This document shows, in pieces, positions 1-9,607 of a stretch of DNA of 64,000 nucleotides (position 1 is the stretch's first letter; each line of letters opens with the position of its first letter). The notes under the pieces are model-generated. The model saw only the letters and a program-made list of their open reading frames with translations. It did not search any database and was not told the DNA's origin. The DNA is from Streptomyces sp. AC550_RSS872. Lineage in GTDB: Bacteria > Actinomycetota > Actinomycetes > Streptomycetales > Streptomycetaceae. The DNA lies in assembly GCF_019049285.1 (NCBI RefSeq), contig NZ_JAGMUL010000023.1:84091-148090 (forward strand), read 5' to 3'. The position numbers and the translations under genes were made by a program.

Positions 1-1
1 T

Positions 2-226
2 TTGGGACGACACGCCCCTAAACTCGCCCTGGACGTGGTGCTGGCCGACGAGGCCGCCGTGCCGGACCGGGATGTGCTCACCGAGGCCGCCAAGCGGCTC
101 GGTGCCGCGGTCGAGCTGGCCCCGGTGGCCCGGCCGGACGGGACGCCCCGGCACGACCCGGAGCTGCTCGCCGCCGCGTACGACCGTATTTTTCGGATGC
201 ATGGAAGGATCGGCCCATGGCGATGA
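2..226 (+). CDS. yvcK: YvcK/CofD-like gluconeogenesis factor, C-terminal end (truncated by window edge)
   Basis: The reading frame is open from the window edge and ends 74 codons later, so only the tail of the protein is present. The visible part ([16 protein letters not shown], then an alpha-beta tail ending [12 protein letters not shown]) fits the C-terminus of the YvcK family, UDP-sugar-binding proteins needed for envelope homeostasis and growth on gluconeogenic carbon. Its last codons overlap the whiA start by 10 bp, the usual rapZ-yvcK-whiA arrangement of Gram-positive bacteria. The identification leans heavily on this context because only a fragment is visible. Confidence 0.75.
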   Translation: MGRHAPKLALDVVLADEAAVPDRDVLTEAAKRLGAAVELAPVARPDGTPRHDPELLAAAYDRIFRMHGRIGPWR

Positions 227-1206
227 CGGCAGCGGTGAAGGATGAGATCTCCCGGCTCCCCGTCACCCGGACCTGCTGCAGGAAGGCGGAGGTCTCCGCC
301 ATTCTGCGGTTCGCCGGCGGCCTCCACCTGGTCAGCGGGCGCATCGTGATCGAGGCGGAGCTGGACACCGCCATGGCGGCCCGCCGCCTCAAGCGGGACA
401 TCCTGGAGATCTTCGGCCACAGCTCCGAGCTGATCGTGATGGCGCCCGGCGGGCTGCGCCGCGGCTCGCGCTACGTCGTGCGCGTGGTCGCGGGCGGTGA
501 CCAGCTGGCCCGCCAGACCGGCCTGGTCGACGGGCGCGGCCGCCCCATCCGCGGCCTGCCCCCGCAGGTCGTCTCCGGGGCCACCTGTGACGCCGAGGCC
601 GCCTGGCGCGGCGCCTTCCTGGCGCACGGCTCGCTCACCGAGCCGGGCCGCTCCTCCTCCCTCGAAGTGACCTGCCCGGGCCCCGAGGCCGCGCTTGCCC
701 TGGTCGGGGCGGCCCGCAGGCTGTCGATCGCCGCCAAGGCGCGCGAGGTGCGCGGCGTGGACCGCGTGGTCGTCCGGGACGGCGACGCGATCGGCGCCCT
801 GCTGACCCGGCTCGGGGCGCACGAGTCGGTGCTGGCCTGGGAGGAGCGCCGGATGCGCCGCGAGGTCCGCGCCACGGCGAACCGTCTCGCCAACTTCGAC
901 GACGCCAACCTCCGGCGTTCCGCGCGCGCGGCCGTCGCCGCCGGCGCCCGGGTCCAGCGTGCCCTGGAGATCCTCGGCGAGGAGGTCCCCGAGCACCTCG
1001 CCGCCGCCGGACGCCTGCGCATGGAGCACAAGCAGGCCTCGCTCGAAGAGCTGGGCGCGCTCGCCGACCCGCCGCTGACCAAGGACGCCGTCGCCGGCCG
1101 CATCCGCCGGCTGCTGGCCATGGCCGACAAGCGGGCCCAGGACCTCGGCATTCCGGGCACGGAGGCCAACCTCAGCGAGGAGCTGGCGGACAATCTCGTG
1201 GGTTGA
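217..1206 (+). CDS. whiA: DNA-binding sporulation regulator WhiA
   Basis: Product of 329 residues, the usual Streptomyces WhiA length. The N-terminal part (about residues 1-210) is the LAGLIDADG-homing-endonuclease-like fold characteristic of the family. The C-terminal part (about 230-315) is the sigma-region-4-like helix-turn-helix, with the conserved stretch [17 protein letters not shown] followed by [20 protein letters not shown]. WhiA works with WhiB to start sporulation septation and activates ftsZ and other division genes (family knowledge). The start at ATG 217 lies inside the end of yvcK, which implies translational coupling. A hairpin terminator follows at 1228-1258, so transcription probably does not pass efficiently into the gap operon. 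Confidence 0.97.
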   Translation: MAMTAAVKDEISRLPVTRTCCRKAEVSAILRFAGGLHLVSGRIVIEAELDTAMAARRLKRDILEIFGHSSELIVMAPGGLRRGSRYVVRVVAGGDQLARQTGLVDGRGRPIRGLPPQVVSGATCDAEAAWRGAFLAHGSLTEPGRSSSLEVTCPGPEAALALVGAARRLSIAAKAREVRGVDRVVVRDGDAIGALLTRLGAHESVLAWEERRMRREVRATANRLANFDDANLRRSARAAVAAGARVQRALEILGEEVPEHLAAAGRLRMEHKQASLEELGALADPPLTKDAVAGRIRRLLAMADKRAQDLGIPGTEANLSEELADNLVG

Positions 1207-1227
1207 GCGAGAGATCGTCAACATACG

Positions 1228-1258
1228 GGTGCCGACGTCCACTTGGGGCGTCGGCACC
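1228..1258 (+). terminator. whiA terminator hairpin
   Basis: A perfect 10-bp stem (GGTGCCGACG at 1228-1237, CGTCGGCACC at 1249-1258) closes an 11-nt loop 22 bp after the whiA stop. There is no U-run, which is common in Streptomyces. Confidence 0.75.
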
Positions 1259-1369
1259 GGTGTTTGGCGGTCGTTGCCGCACTCTTGACTGGGCGTGAAG
1301 TGGCATGAGCCTGGGCAGTCATTCGCCGCTGTGGCGAATCGCACCCATCGCCTAGGCCCAGCAAGGAAG

Positions 1370-2108
1370 TTCGCAGGACACCGACCCGAACGAGGTCAAG
1401 TCCCACGGCCACCGGGCGATCGTCTGGGACGTCGCCACGCGGGGCGCACCCGACGCGCTCGGCGTGCTGGGCCACTTCGGCACCGTCGTCCACTGCACGG
1501 GCGCGAACGTCCCTGGCAGCGGCGATGCAACGTTCGTATTCCCAGCGCGCGAGTCCCTGAAGGCGCAACTCCGGCCAGTCCGGTGGACCCGGTTGTACGG
1601 GACGTCGACCGCGTTAGGCGCAGGGTGCAGTCGGCCACCTCTACTGCCTCGCGGCAGTTGGATGCGTACGGTGCGTCGCAGCCCAGCGGTGTCCGTAGCG
1701 CAAGTTCCGTCGTTCCCGCGACGGAGCAGTTGACCCAGCACTACCTGGGCGAGCGTGGCCCAGAAGCCGACTCTGCGCACCCAGTTGCTGATCTCGATCG
1801 CCTACGTCGCCGACCCGAGCGGCGGCGGTCACGGCGTCCTCGCCGACGAGACCGCGCTCGTCGGCGGCGGCACGGCCACCGAGACCGAGGGTCTCGAGAC
1901 GTCGCTCGGCGCCTGGAGCGTGACTGGACCGCCCGCGGGCAGCCCGGCCGTCCCCCGGGACCGGACGCGTACCGGAACGCTGTTCCGGACGTACGGCGCG
2001 ACCACGACGGACGGCGCGGTGCTGCTGGGCTTCGGCCTGGAGCACGTCACCGCAGCGACCGACCGGAAGGCGCTCATCGGAAAGGCCCTGGGCTCACCTG
2101 ACGACTGA
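1370..2108 (+). pseudogene. decayed secreted M14-type zinc carboxypeptidase
   Basis: Two fragments match the C-terminal half of the large secreted Streptomyces M14-family carboxypeptidases as I remember them. The first (about 1377-1515) reads EVKSHGHRAIVWDVATRG then LGVLGHFGTVVH. The second (about 1755-2108) reads AYVADPSGGGHGVLADE, TEGLETSLGAWSV and LFRTYGATTTDG, and ends in a GFGLEHV tail. The catalytic domain and signal peptide are missing. The stretch between the fragments is out of frame, and the second fragment joins RTQLL directly to ISIAYV, consistent with an internal deletion of a region that is normally much longer. A strong hairpin follows at 2173-2208, probably the original terminator. 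I infer an old gene that has lost most of its length. It is not expected to make a working enzyme. Confidence 0.65.
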
Positions 2109-2172
2109 CACGCCGAGGTCAACCGCGTATGACGCAGGGTGACCGGATCGAGTGATCCGGCCTTCGTGGCGG

Positions 2173-2208
2173 GGCGGTCCGTACCCCTACTGGCGGGTAC
2201 GGACCGCC
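2173..2208 (+). terminator. hairpin terminator after the carboxypeptidase remnant
   Basis: A perfect 14-bp stem (GGCGGTCCGTACCC and its complement) has an 8-nt loop. It lies between the remnant and gap and would insulate the glycolytic operon. Confidence 0.75.
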
Positions 2209-2259
2209 GTGCCGTGTATGAGGCATCTGAATGTCACCACGGCGGCTTCAGAGAGGTAG

Positions 2260-3348
<1,089 letters not shown>

Positions 3349-3376
3349 TATATCCAGAGCAGGCGCATTGATGTGA

Positions 3377-3420
3377 GTCAGGGCTCGGGCGGCGCAGGGA
3401 CGCGCCGCCCGAGCCCTGAC
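3377..3420 (+). terminator. strong intercistronic hairpin between gap and pgk
   Basis: A perfect 19-bp inverted repeat (3377-3395 and 3402-3420) has a 6-nt loop AGGGAC and begins 28 bp after the gap stop. It may be a terminator or partial attenuator, or a 3'-end stabiliser that raises gap mRNA relative to pgk. Confidence 0.85.
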
Positions 3421-3503
3421 GCGCGTGCAGAACAGACCTGTTGGATCACGAGCGCTTCCGAGCGATCACGAGAGATCACGAGCCCTCCTCAGGAGTCCCC
3501 TTC

Positions 3504-4715
3504 ATGAAGACGATCGACGAACTTCTCGCCGAAGGCGTCGCCGGCAAGCGGGTCTTCGTCCGCGCCGACCTGAACGTGCCGCTGGACGGCACCACGATCA
3601 CCGACGACGGCCGTATCCGCGCCGTCCTGCCCACCGTCAAGGCGCTCGCCGAGGCGGGCGCCCGCGTGGTCGTCGCCTCCCACCTGGGCCGCCCCAAGGG
3701 AGCTCCGGACCCCGCCTTCTCCCTCGCCCCGGCCGCCGCACGCCTCGGGGAACTCCTCGGCGCCGACGTGGCGTTCGCGACCGACACGGTCGGCGAGTCC
3801 GCCCGGGCCGTGGTCGCGGGCCTCGCCGACGGCCAGGTCGCGGTCGTCGAGAACCTCCGCTTCAACGCCGGCGAGACCAGCAAGGACGACGCCGAGCGCG
3901 GCGCCTTCGCCGAGCAGCTAGCCGCCCTGGCCGACGTCTACGTCGGTGACGGCTTCGGCGCGGTGCACCGGGGGCACGCGTCCGTGTACGACCTCCCGGG
4001 CAAGCTTCCCCACTACGCCGGCTACCTCATCGCGAACGAGGTCGCCGTCCTGAAGAAGCTCACCGATGACGTCAAGCGGCCGTACGTCGTCGCGCTCGGC
4101 GGCGCCAAGGTCTCCGACAAGCTCGCCGTCATCGACCAGCTGCTCGGCAAGGCCGACCGGCTGCTCATCGGCGGCGGCATGGCGTACACCTTCCTCAAGG
4201 CCAAGGGCCACGAGGTCGGCATCTCCCTCCTCCAGGCGGACCAGATCCCGGCCGTCAAGGAGTACATGGAGCGCGCCGAGAGGAACGGCGTCGAGATCGT
4301 CCTGCCGGTCGACGTCCTGGTCTCCACCGAGTTCCCGGACCTGAAGACCAAGGCCCCGGCCAACCCCACGACCGTCGCCGCGGACGCCATCCCCGCCGAC
4401 CAGGAGGGCCTGGACATCGGTCCGGAGACCCGCAAGCTGTACGCCTCGAAGCTCGCCGACGCCGCCACCGTCTTCTGGAACGGTCCCATGGGCGTCTTCG
4501 AGCACCCCGACTACGCCGAGGGCACCAAGGCGGTCGCCCAGGCACTCGTCGACTCCAAGGGCTTCACCGTGGTCGGCGGTGGCGACTCCGCCGCGGCCGT
4601 CCGCACCCTGGGCTTCGACGAGACCGCATTCGGCCACATCTCGACCGGTGGCGGCGCCTCCCTCGAATACCTCGAGGGCAAGACGCTCCCCGGCCTCGCC
4701 GCACTGGAGGACTGA
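3504..4715 (+). CDS. pgk: phosphoglycerate kinase
   Basis: A 403-residue cytosolic kinase transferring phosphate from 1,3-bisphosphoglycerate to ADP. The N-terminal signature RVFVRADLNVPLDG, the HLGRPKG motif and the C-terminal nucleotide-binding loop VVGGGDSAAAV are all present. An upstream in-frame start (3441) is possible. ATG 3504 is preferred because it gives the normal family length, begins with the expected MKTIDELL, and has an AGGAG Shine-Dalgarno at 3491-3495. Only 5 bp separate it from tpiA, so the two are co-transcribed. Confidence 0.98.
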   Translation: MKTIDELLAEGVAGKRVFVRADLNVPLDGTTITDDGRIRAVLPTVKALAEAGARVVVASHLGRPKGAPDPAFSLAPAAARLGELLGADVAFATDTVGESARAVVAGLADGQVAVVENLRFNAGETSKDDAERGAFAEQLAALADVYVGDGFGAVHRGHASVYDLPGKLPHYAGYLIANEVAVLKKLTDDVKRPYVVALGGAKVSDKLAVIDQLLGKADRLLIGGGMAYTFLKAKGHEVGISLLQADQIPAVKEYMERAERNGVEIVLPVDVLVSTEFPDLKTKAPANPTTVAADAIPADQEGLDIGPETRKLYASKLADAATVFWNGPMGVFEHPDYAEGTKAVAQALVDSKGFTVVGGGDSAAAVRTLGFDETAFGHISTGGGASLEYLEGKTLPGLAALED

Positions 4716-4720
4716 CCTAA

Positions 4721-5497
4721 ATGAGCACGCGCACGCCGTTGATGGCGGGCAACTGGAAGATGAACCTCAACCACCTCGAGGCCATCGCCCACGTCCAGAA
4801 GCTCGCCTTCGCCCTGGCCGACAAGGACTACGAGGCCGTCGAGGTCGCCGTCCTGCCGCCCTTCACCGACCTGCGCTCCGTGCAGACCCTGGTCGACGGC
4901 GACAAGCTGAAGATCAAGTACGGCGCCCAGGACATCTCGGCCCAGGACTCCGGCGCCTACACCGGCGAGATCTCCGGTCCGATGCTGGCCAAGCTGAAGT
5001 GCACGTACGTGGCGATCGGCCACTCCGAGCGCCGCCAGTACCACGCCGAGACCGACGAGATCGTCAACGCCAAGGTCAAGGCCGCCTACAAGCACGGCCT
5101 GACCCCGATCCTGTGCGTCGGCGAGGAGCTGGAGGTCCGCGAGGCGGGCAACCACGTCTCCCACACCCTCGCCCAGGTCGAGGGCGGTCTGAAGGACCTC
5201 CCGGCCGAGCAGGCCGAGACCGTCGTGATCGCCTACGAGCCCGTCTGGGCCATCGGCACCGGCAAGGTCTGCGGCGCCGAGGACGCCCAGGAGGTCTGCG
5301 CCGCCATCCGCGGCAAGATCGCCGAGCTGTACACCCAGGAGCTGGCCGACAAGGTCCGCATCCAGTACGGCGGCTCGGTCAAGTCGGGCAACGTCGCCGA
5401 GATCATGGCCCAGGCCGACATCGACGGCGCTCTGATCGGCGGCGCGTCGCTGGACGCCGACGAGTTCGTCAAGATCGTGCGGTTCCGCGACCAGTGA
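4721..5497 (+). CDS. tpiA: triosephosphate isomerase
   Basis: A 258-residue TIM barrel interconverting dihydroxyacetone phosphate and glyceraldehyde-3-phosphate. It contains the N-terminal GNWKMN motif (substrate-binding Asn and Lys), the catalytic His in AIGHSERR, the catalytic Glu in the [12 protein letters not shown] signature, and the phosphate-binding GGSVKSGN and IGGASL loops. It starts 5 bp after pgk and ends the triose part of the operon. secG follows after a small hairpin. Confidence 0.98.
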   Translation: MSTRTPLMAGNWKMNLNHLEAIAHVQKLAFALADKDYEAVEVAVLPPFTDLRSVQTLVDGDKLKIKYGAQDISAQDSGAYTGEISGPMLAKLKCTYVAIGHSERRQYHAETDEIVNAKVKAAYKHGLTPILCVGEELEVREAGNHVSHTLAQVEGGLKDLPAEQAETVVIAYEPVWAIGTGKVCGAEDAQEVCAAIRGKIAELYTQELADKVRIQYGGSVKSGNVAEIMAQADIDGALIGGASLDADEFVKIVRFRDQ

Positions 5498-5530
5498 GTA
5501 TGCGGTAGCGGCGATCCGTCGTACCCTTGC

Positions 5531-5558
5531 GGGGGCGCAGCCACAGTGCTGTGCCCCC
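5531..5558 (+). terminator. hairpin between tpiA and secG
   Basis: An 11-bp stem (GGGGGCGCAGC / GCTGTGCCCCC, one G-U pair) has a 6-nt loop. It lies 33 bp after tpiA and could be a weak terminator or attenuator ahead of secG. Confidence 0.55.
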
Positions 5559-5593
5559 GTCGTCCATCCGAATCCGAGGAAGTTGGTCCAGCC

Positions 5594-5830
5594 GTGGTTA
5601 TGGGGTTCTCCATCGCCCTGATCGTCTTCAGCCTGCTGCTGATGCTGCTGGTGCTGATGCACAAGGGGAAGGGCGGCGGCCTCTCCGACATGTTCGGTGG
5701 CGGCATGCAGTCGTCCGTCGGCGGCTCCTCGGTCGCCGAGCGCAACCTCGACCGGATCACCGTTGTGGTCGGTCTGCTGTGGTTCGCGTGCATTGTCGTG
5801 CTCGGCATCCTGATGAAGGTGAACAACTGA
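5594..5830 (+). CDS. secG: preprotein translocase subunit SecG
   Basis: A small membrane protein of 78 residues that stabilises the SecYEG channel and assists SecA-driven export. Two hydrophobic helices are visible (about residues 4-22, FSIALIVFSLLLMLLVL, and 53-73). Between them is the conserved cytoplasmic loop HKGKGGGLSDMFGGG. The start is taken as GTG 5594 because GAGGAAG at about 5577-5583 is better spaced for it than for the in-frame ATG 5600. The position after tpiA is the standard actinobacterial arrangement. Confidence 0.93.
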   Translation: MVMGFSIALIVFSLLLMLLVLMHKGKGGGLSDMFGGGMQSSVGGSSVAERNLDRITVVVGLLWFACIVVLGILMKVNN

Positions 5831-5847
5831 CCGGCACGCACAATCCG

Positions 5848-5965
5848 TACGTAAGGCCCCATGTTCGGTACGCGCAGCTGAGCGCGGCCTATCATGGGGC
5901 TTGCGTCTAGGTGTGAGGGCTCTGTAACTCCAATCACTGGACGCGCGTTGGGCCTTACGTAGACT
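5848..5965 (+). promoter_or_regulatory. promoter region of the RbpA-family gene with a long-range inverted repeat
   Basis: A vegetative-type promoter is visible: TGGACG (5938-5943), 16-bp spacer, TAGACT (5960-5965). A perfect 12-bp inverted repeat, TACGTAAGGCCC at 5848-5859 and GGGCCTTACGTA at 5950-5961, brackets the region, and its right arm touches the -10. A second 8-bp inverted pair (5856-5863 with 5893-5900) overlaps the left arm. It could be an operator pair or a leader-RNA fold. Confidence 0.5.
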
Positions 5966-6031
5966 GAGGCGCTCGCAGCGAAGCGAAACGCCGACTCGCT
6001 TTGCGGCACCATCACGCAGGGAGTTACGACC

Positions 6032-6367
6032 GTGGCAAGTGGCAACGCGATCCGAGGAAGCCGGGTCGGGGCGGGGCCGATGGGCGAGGCCGAGCGCGGC
6101 GAGTCCGCGCCGCGTCTCCGCATCTCCTTCTGGTGCTCCAACGGGCACGAGACGCAGCCCAGCTTCGCCAGCGACGCGCAGGTTCCCGAGACCTGGGACT
6201 GCCCGCGCTGCGGCTTCCCCGCCGGACAGGACCGGGACAACCCGCCGGACCCGCCGCGCACCGAGCCCTACAAGACGCACCTGGCGTATGTACGGGAACG
6301 ACGCAGTGACGCGGACGGCGAGGCGATCCTCGCCGAGGCACTCGCCAAACTGCGGGGCGAAATCTAG
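6032..6367 (+). CDS. RbpA-family RNA polymerase-binding protein
   Basis: A 111-residue protein related to RbpA, the actinobacterial factor that binds RNA polymerase and the principal sigma factor and stabilises open complexes. The central fold is visible: RISFWCSNGHETQPSF, then WDCPRCGFPAG. This is the RbpA core with its Cys/His pattern (CxxGH...CxxC), followed by the acidic helical tail HLAYVRERRSDADGEAIL that corresponds to the sigma-interacting part. It lacks the exact sequence of housekeeping RbpA, so it is probably the paralogue found at this chromosomal site in streptomycetes. GTG 6032 has CAGGGAG at 6017-6023. It is monocistronic, with its own promoter and terminator. Confidence 0.8.
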   Translation: MASGNAIRGSRVGAGPMGEAERGESAPRLRISFWCSNGHETQPSFASDAQVPETWDCPRCGFPAGQDRDNPPDPPRTEPYKTHLAYVRERRSDADGEAILAEALAKLRGEI

Positions 6368-6377
6368 GAGTTGAGGA

Positions 6378-6406
6378 CCGGCCGGGCACCTGAGGTGTCC
6401 GGCCGG
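6378..6406 (+). terminator. terminator of the RbpA-family gene
   Basis: A 13-bp stem (CCGGCCGGGCACC / GGTGTCCGGCCGG, one G-U) with a 3-nt loop begins 11 bp after the stop codon. Confidence 0.75.
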
Positions 6407-6527
6407 ACCTGTATGACGCACCGGCGTACCGCCGGTGGACTCCCGCGCCGAGGCCGATTGTCAGTGGCGCCCTCTACGGTTTGTGCATCGATCTTCTGCA
6501 TCGATGGACCGGGGGGGAGTTGTGACG

Positions 6528-7790
6528 ATGGCTGGGACGGCGGGCGTGCGTGCGCCCGCGTGGCGCGGAGGATTCGGACGGCTGTGGAGCGCCGCCGTTC
6601 TCTCCAGCTTCGGTGACTCCCTGCGTACGGCCGCGCTGCCGCTCCTCGCCGTGACGCTGACCGACCGGCCGCTGCTGATCGCCGCGGTCACCGCCTGTGG
6701 CTATCTGCCGTGGATCCTCTTCGGACTGCTCGGCGGCGCCGTCGCCGATCGAGTGGACCAGCGGCGCGCCATGTGGACGGTGGACGCGTTACGGGCCCTG
6801 CTGGTCGGCGCGTTCGCAGTGGCCGTGGCGCTCGGACATGCCTCGATCAGCCTGCTCATCGCGCTGGCCTTCACACTGACCGCGCTCCAGACGGTGTTCG
6901 ACAACGCGGCCACCTCCCTGCTCCCGGTCCTGGTGGACCGCGACGCCCTCGGCAGTGCGAACGCCCGCCTGATGACCGGGCAGCGCATCGCCGGCGGACT
7001 GGTCGGCGGGCCGGTCGTGCCGGTGCTGCTGACAGCGGGAGCCGCCGTTCCCTTCGCCGCCGACGCCGGCACCTATGTGGTGGCTGCCGTGCTGGTGGCC
7101 TCGCTGCGGATCGAGGCGCCCGAGCGGAAGCCGGCCCCGGCGGGCAGCACCCTGCGCCGGGAGATCGCGGAGGGACTGCGCACCCTGTGGCGCGACCGGG
7201 CCCTGCGCGGCCTGTGCGCCGCGACCGCCCTGTGCAACATCGGCATGGGAGCCCAGATCGCCACCCTGGTCGTCCTGGTGACCGGATGGCTGGACGCCGG
7301 CCCTGTGGGATTTGCGGCGGCAGGTGCCGCCTTCACCGTCGGAGGCCTGGCCGGGGGAGTGGTGAACGGCCGGATCGTGAAGCGGCTGGGCGCCGTCCGG
7401 GCCGTGCTGCTCGCCGGTGCCGTGCAGATCGCGGCCCTTGTCGTCATGGGCACTGTGCGAAGCCTGGCCGTTCTGGTGGCCGCTCTGGTCGTCTTCGGGC
7501 TCATGGGCATGGTGTGGAACGTGACCACGACGACGCTCCTGCAGCAGCGCAGCCCCGCCGAGCTGCTCGGCAGAATCGCCTCGGCCTTCCGGACGCTGGC
7601 CTTCGCCGGGGTGCCGCTCGGCGCCCTGCTGGGCGGTGCCGTCGCCACCATCTGGGGCCTCAACACCCCGCCCCTGCTCACGGCGGCCTTCTTCGTGCTG
7701 GCCCTCGGCGCGCTGATACCTGTGCGCAAGCCGGACGTACCTGTTGTTGCGCCGGACGACGACACCACGACGGCTCACGCCGCGCGCTGA
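6528..7790 (+). CDS. MFS transporter, EntS-like exporter family
   Basis: About 420 residues with roughly 12 hydrophobic segments. The loop [15 protein letters not shown] after TM2 matches the GxLaDRxdrr motif of drug/siderophore exporters of the major facilitator superfamily. Substrate is unknown. ATG 6528 is preferred over GTG 6522 because the G-rich Shine-Dalgarno at 6511-6519 is too close to the GTG. A TTA leucine codon at 6789-6791 (in TVDALRALL) makes translation depend on the bldA tRNA-Leu in Streptomyces, which would restrict the exporter to late growth. It lies 52 bp upstream of pgi but is functionally unrelated to it. Confidence 0.8.
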   Translation: MAGTAGVRAPAWRGGFGRLWSAAVLSSFGDSLRTAALPLLAVTLTDRPLLIAAVTACGYLPWILFGLLGGAVADRVDQRRAMWTVDALRALLVGAFAVAVALGHASISLLIALAFTLTALQTVFDNAATSLLPVLVDRDALGSANARLMTGQRIAGGLVGGPVVPVLLTAGAAVPFAADAGTYVVAAVLVASLRIEAPERKPAPAGSTLRREIAEGLRTLWRDRALRGLCAATALCNIGMGAQIATLVVLVTGWLDAGPVGFAAAGAAFTVGGLAGGVVNGRIVKRLGAVRAVLLAGAVQIAALVVMGTVRSLAVLVAALVVFGLMGMVWNVTTTTLLQQRSPAELLGRIASAFRTLAFAGVPLGALLGGAVATIWGLNTPPLLTAAFFVLALGALIPVRKPDVPVVAPDDDTTTAHAAR

Positions 7791-7842
7791 TCAATTAGGT
7801 TGGACCAGCTGGGACAGGCACGAAAGAAGGCTGAAGTCGGAC

Positions 7843-9498
7843 ATGAACGCAGACGGCCGTACCAGGCTCAACCAGACGCCCGAGTGGACCGCGCTGGCCA
7901 AGCACCGTGAGGAGCTCGGCGAAGTACGGCTGCGGGAGCTGTTCGCCGCCGACCCGGGACGCGGTGCGGGGTACACGCTGCAGGTCGGTGACCTGCACAT
8001 CGACTACTCCAAGCACCTCGTCACCGACGAGACGCTGCGGCTGCTGCGCGAGCTGGCCGCCGCGACGGACGTGTTCGGGCTGCGGGACGCCATGTTCCGC
8101 GGCGAGAAGATCAACACCACCGAGGACCGCGCCGTGCTGCACACCGCGCTGCGCGCACCGCGTGACGCGGTGATCGAGGTCGACGGGGAGAACGTCGTCC
8201 CGGGTGTGCACGCCGTGCTCGACAAGATGGCCGACTTCGCCGAGCGGGTCCGCTCCGGCGCCTGGACCGGCCACACCGGCAGGCGCATCAAGAACGTCGT
8301 CAACATCGGCATCGGCGGCTCCGACCTCGGCCCCGCGATGGCCTACGAGGTGCTGCGCAGCTACACCGCCCGCGGCCTCACCGTCCGCTTCGTGTCGAAC
8401 GTCGACGGCGCCGACCTGCACGAGGCCACGCACGACCTGGACGCGGCGGAGACGCTGTTCGTCATCGCCTCGAAGACCTTCACCACCATCGAGACGATCA
8501 CCAACGCCACCTCGGCCCGCAACTGGCTCCTCGCCGAGCTGGACGCCGGCCCGGAAGCCGTCGCCAAGCACTTCGTCGCGCTGTCGACGAACGGCGAGAA
8601 GGTCGCCGACTTCGGCATCGACACGGCCAACATGTTCGAGTTCTGGGACTGGGTCGGCGGACGCTACTCCTACGACTCGGCGATCGGCCTGTCGCTGATG
8701 ATCGCAATCGGGCCGGACAACTTCCGCGAGATGCTCGACGGTTTCCGGACCGTCGACGAGCACTTCCGCACCGCACCCGCCGAGTCCAACGTGCCGCTGC
8801 TGCTCGGCCTGTTGGGCATCTGGTACGGCAACTTCCACGAAGCGCAGTCGCATGCGGTGCTGCCCTACAGCCACTACCTCTCGAAGTTCACGGCGTATCT
8901 CCAGCAGCTGGACATGGAGTCCAACGGCAAGTACGTCGGCCGGGACGGGCGGGACGTCGACTGGCAGACCGGGCCGGTCGTGTGGGGCACGCCGGGCACC
9001 AACGGGCAGCACGCGTACTACCAGTTGATCCACCAGGGCACCAAGCTGATCCCGGCGGACTTCATCGGCTTCGCCGAGCCCGTCGCCGAGATGAGCGACG
9101 AACTCAAGGCGCAGCACGACCTGTTGATGGCGAACTTCTTCGCCCAGACGCAGGCCCTTGCGTTCGGCAAGACACCGGAGGAGGTGCGCGCGGAGGGGGT
9201 GCCGGAGGAGTTGGTGGCCCACAAGACGTTCAAGGGCGACCATCCGACGACCACGATCCTCGCGCGTGAGCTGACCCCGTCTGTGCTGGGCCAGCTGGTC
9301 GCGCTGTACGAGCACAAGGTGTTCGTGCAGGGCGCGGTGTGGAACATCGACTCCTTCGACCAGTGGGGCGTCGAGCTCGGCAAGGTCCTCGCCAAGCGGG
9401 TCGAGCCCGCGCTGACCGAGGGTGCCGAGGTGCCGGGGCTGGACGCGTCGACGAAGGCGCTCGTCGCCAAGTACCGGGAGCTGCGCGGCCGGCGGTGA
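7843..9498 (+). CDS. pgi: glucose-6-phosphate isomerase
   Basis: A 551-residue enzyme interconverting glucose-6-phosphate and fructose-6-phosphate. The phosphate-binding motif [16 protein letters not shown], the [13 protein letters not shown] loop, the catalytic region [19 protein letters not shown], and the C-terminal signature [15 protein letters not shown] are all present. An in-frame start 99 bp upstream exists inside the MFS gene, but ATG 7843 gives the family length and a GAAAGAAGG Shine-Dalgarno. It sits near the lower-glycolysis and pentose phosphate genes of the window, at the branch between them. Confidence 0.98.
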   Translation: MNADGRTRLNQTPEWTALAKHREELGEVRLRELFAADPGRGAGYTLQVGDLHIDYSKHLVTDETLRLLRELAAATDVFGLRDAMFRGEKINTTEDRAVLHTALRAPRDAVIEVDGENVVPGVHAVLDKMADFAERVRSGAWTGHTGRRIKNVVNIGIGGSDLGPAMAYEVLRSYTARGLTVRFVSNVDGADLHEATHDLDAAETLFVIASKTFTTIETITNATSARNWLLAELDAGPEAVAKHFVALSTNGEKVADFGIDTANMFEFWDWVGGRYSYDSAIGLSLMIAIGPDNFREMLDGFRTVDEHFRTAPAESNVPLLLGLLGIWYGNFHEAQSHAVLPYSHYLSKFTAYLQQLDMESNGKYVGRDGRDVDWQTGPVVWGTPGTNGQHAYYQLIHQGTKLIPADFIGFAEPVAEMSDELKAQHDLLMANFFAQTQALAFGKTPEEVRAEGVPEELVAHKTFKGDHPTTTILARELTPSVLGQLVALYEHKVFVQGAVWNIDSFDQWGVELGKVLAKRVEPALTEGAEVPGLDASTKALVAKYRELRGRR

Positions 9499-9607
9499 CG
9501 GGTCCGTCCGGGGGGTTGCGCGGGGCGCCTATGAACTCGGTGCTTTCTGATTGACGGCGGCAGCGGGGACTGTGCGTGGTTGCTCGCGGCGTTCCCCGCA
9601 GCCACCC

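Noticed and set aside
1321..1339. ATTCGCC-GCTGT-GGCGAAT hairpin after whiA
   Set aside because: It is a perfect but short inverted repeat in a decayed region with no neighbouring functional gene. I could not support a role.
4511..6421. 636-codon minus-strand ORF opposite pgk, tpiA, secG and the RbpA-family gene
   Set aside because: It is antisense to four well-identified genes, with low-complexity translation typical of GC-rich shadow frames.
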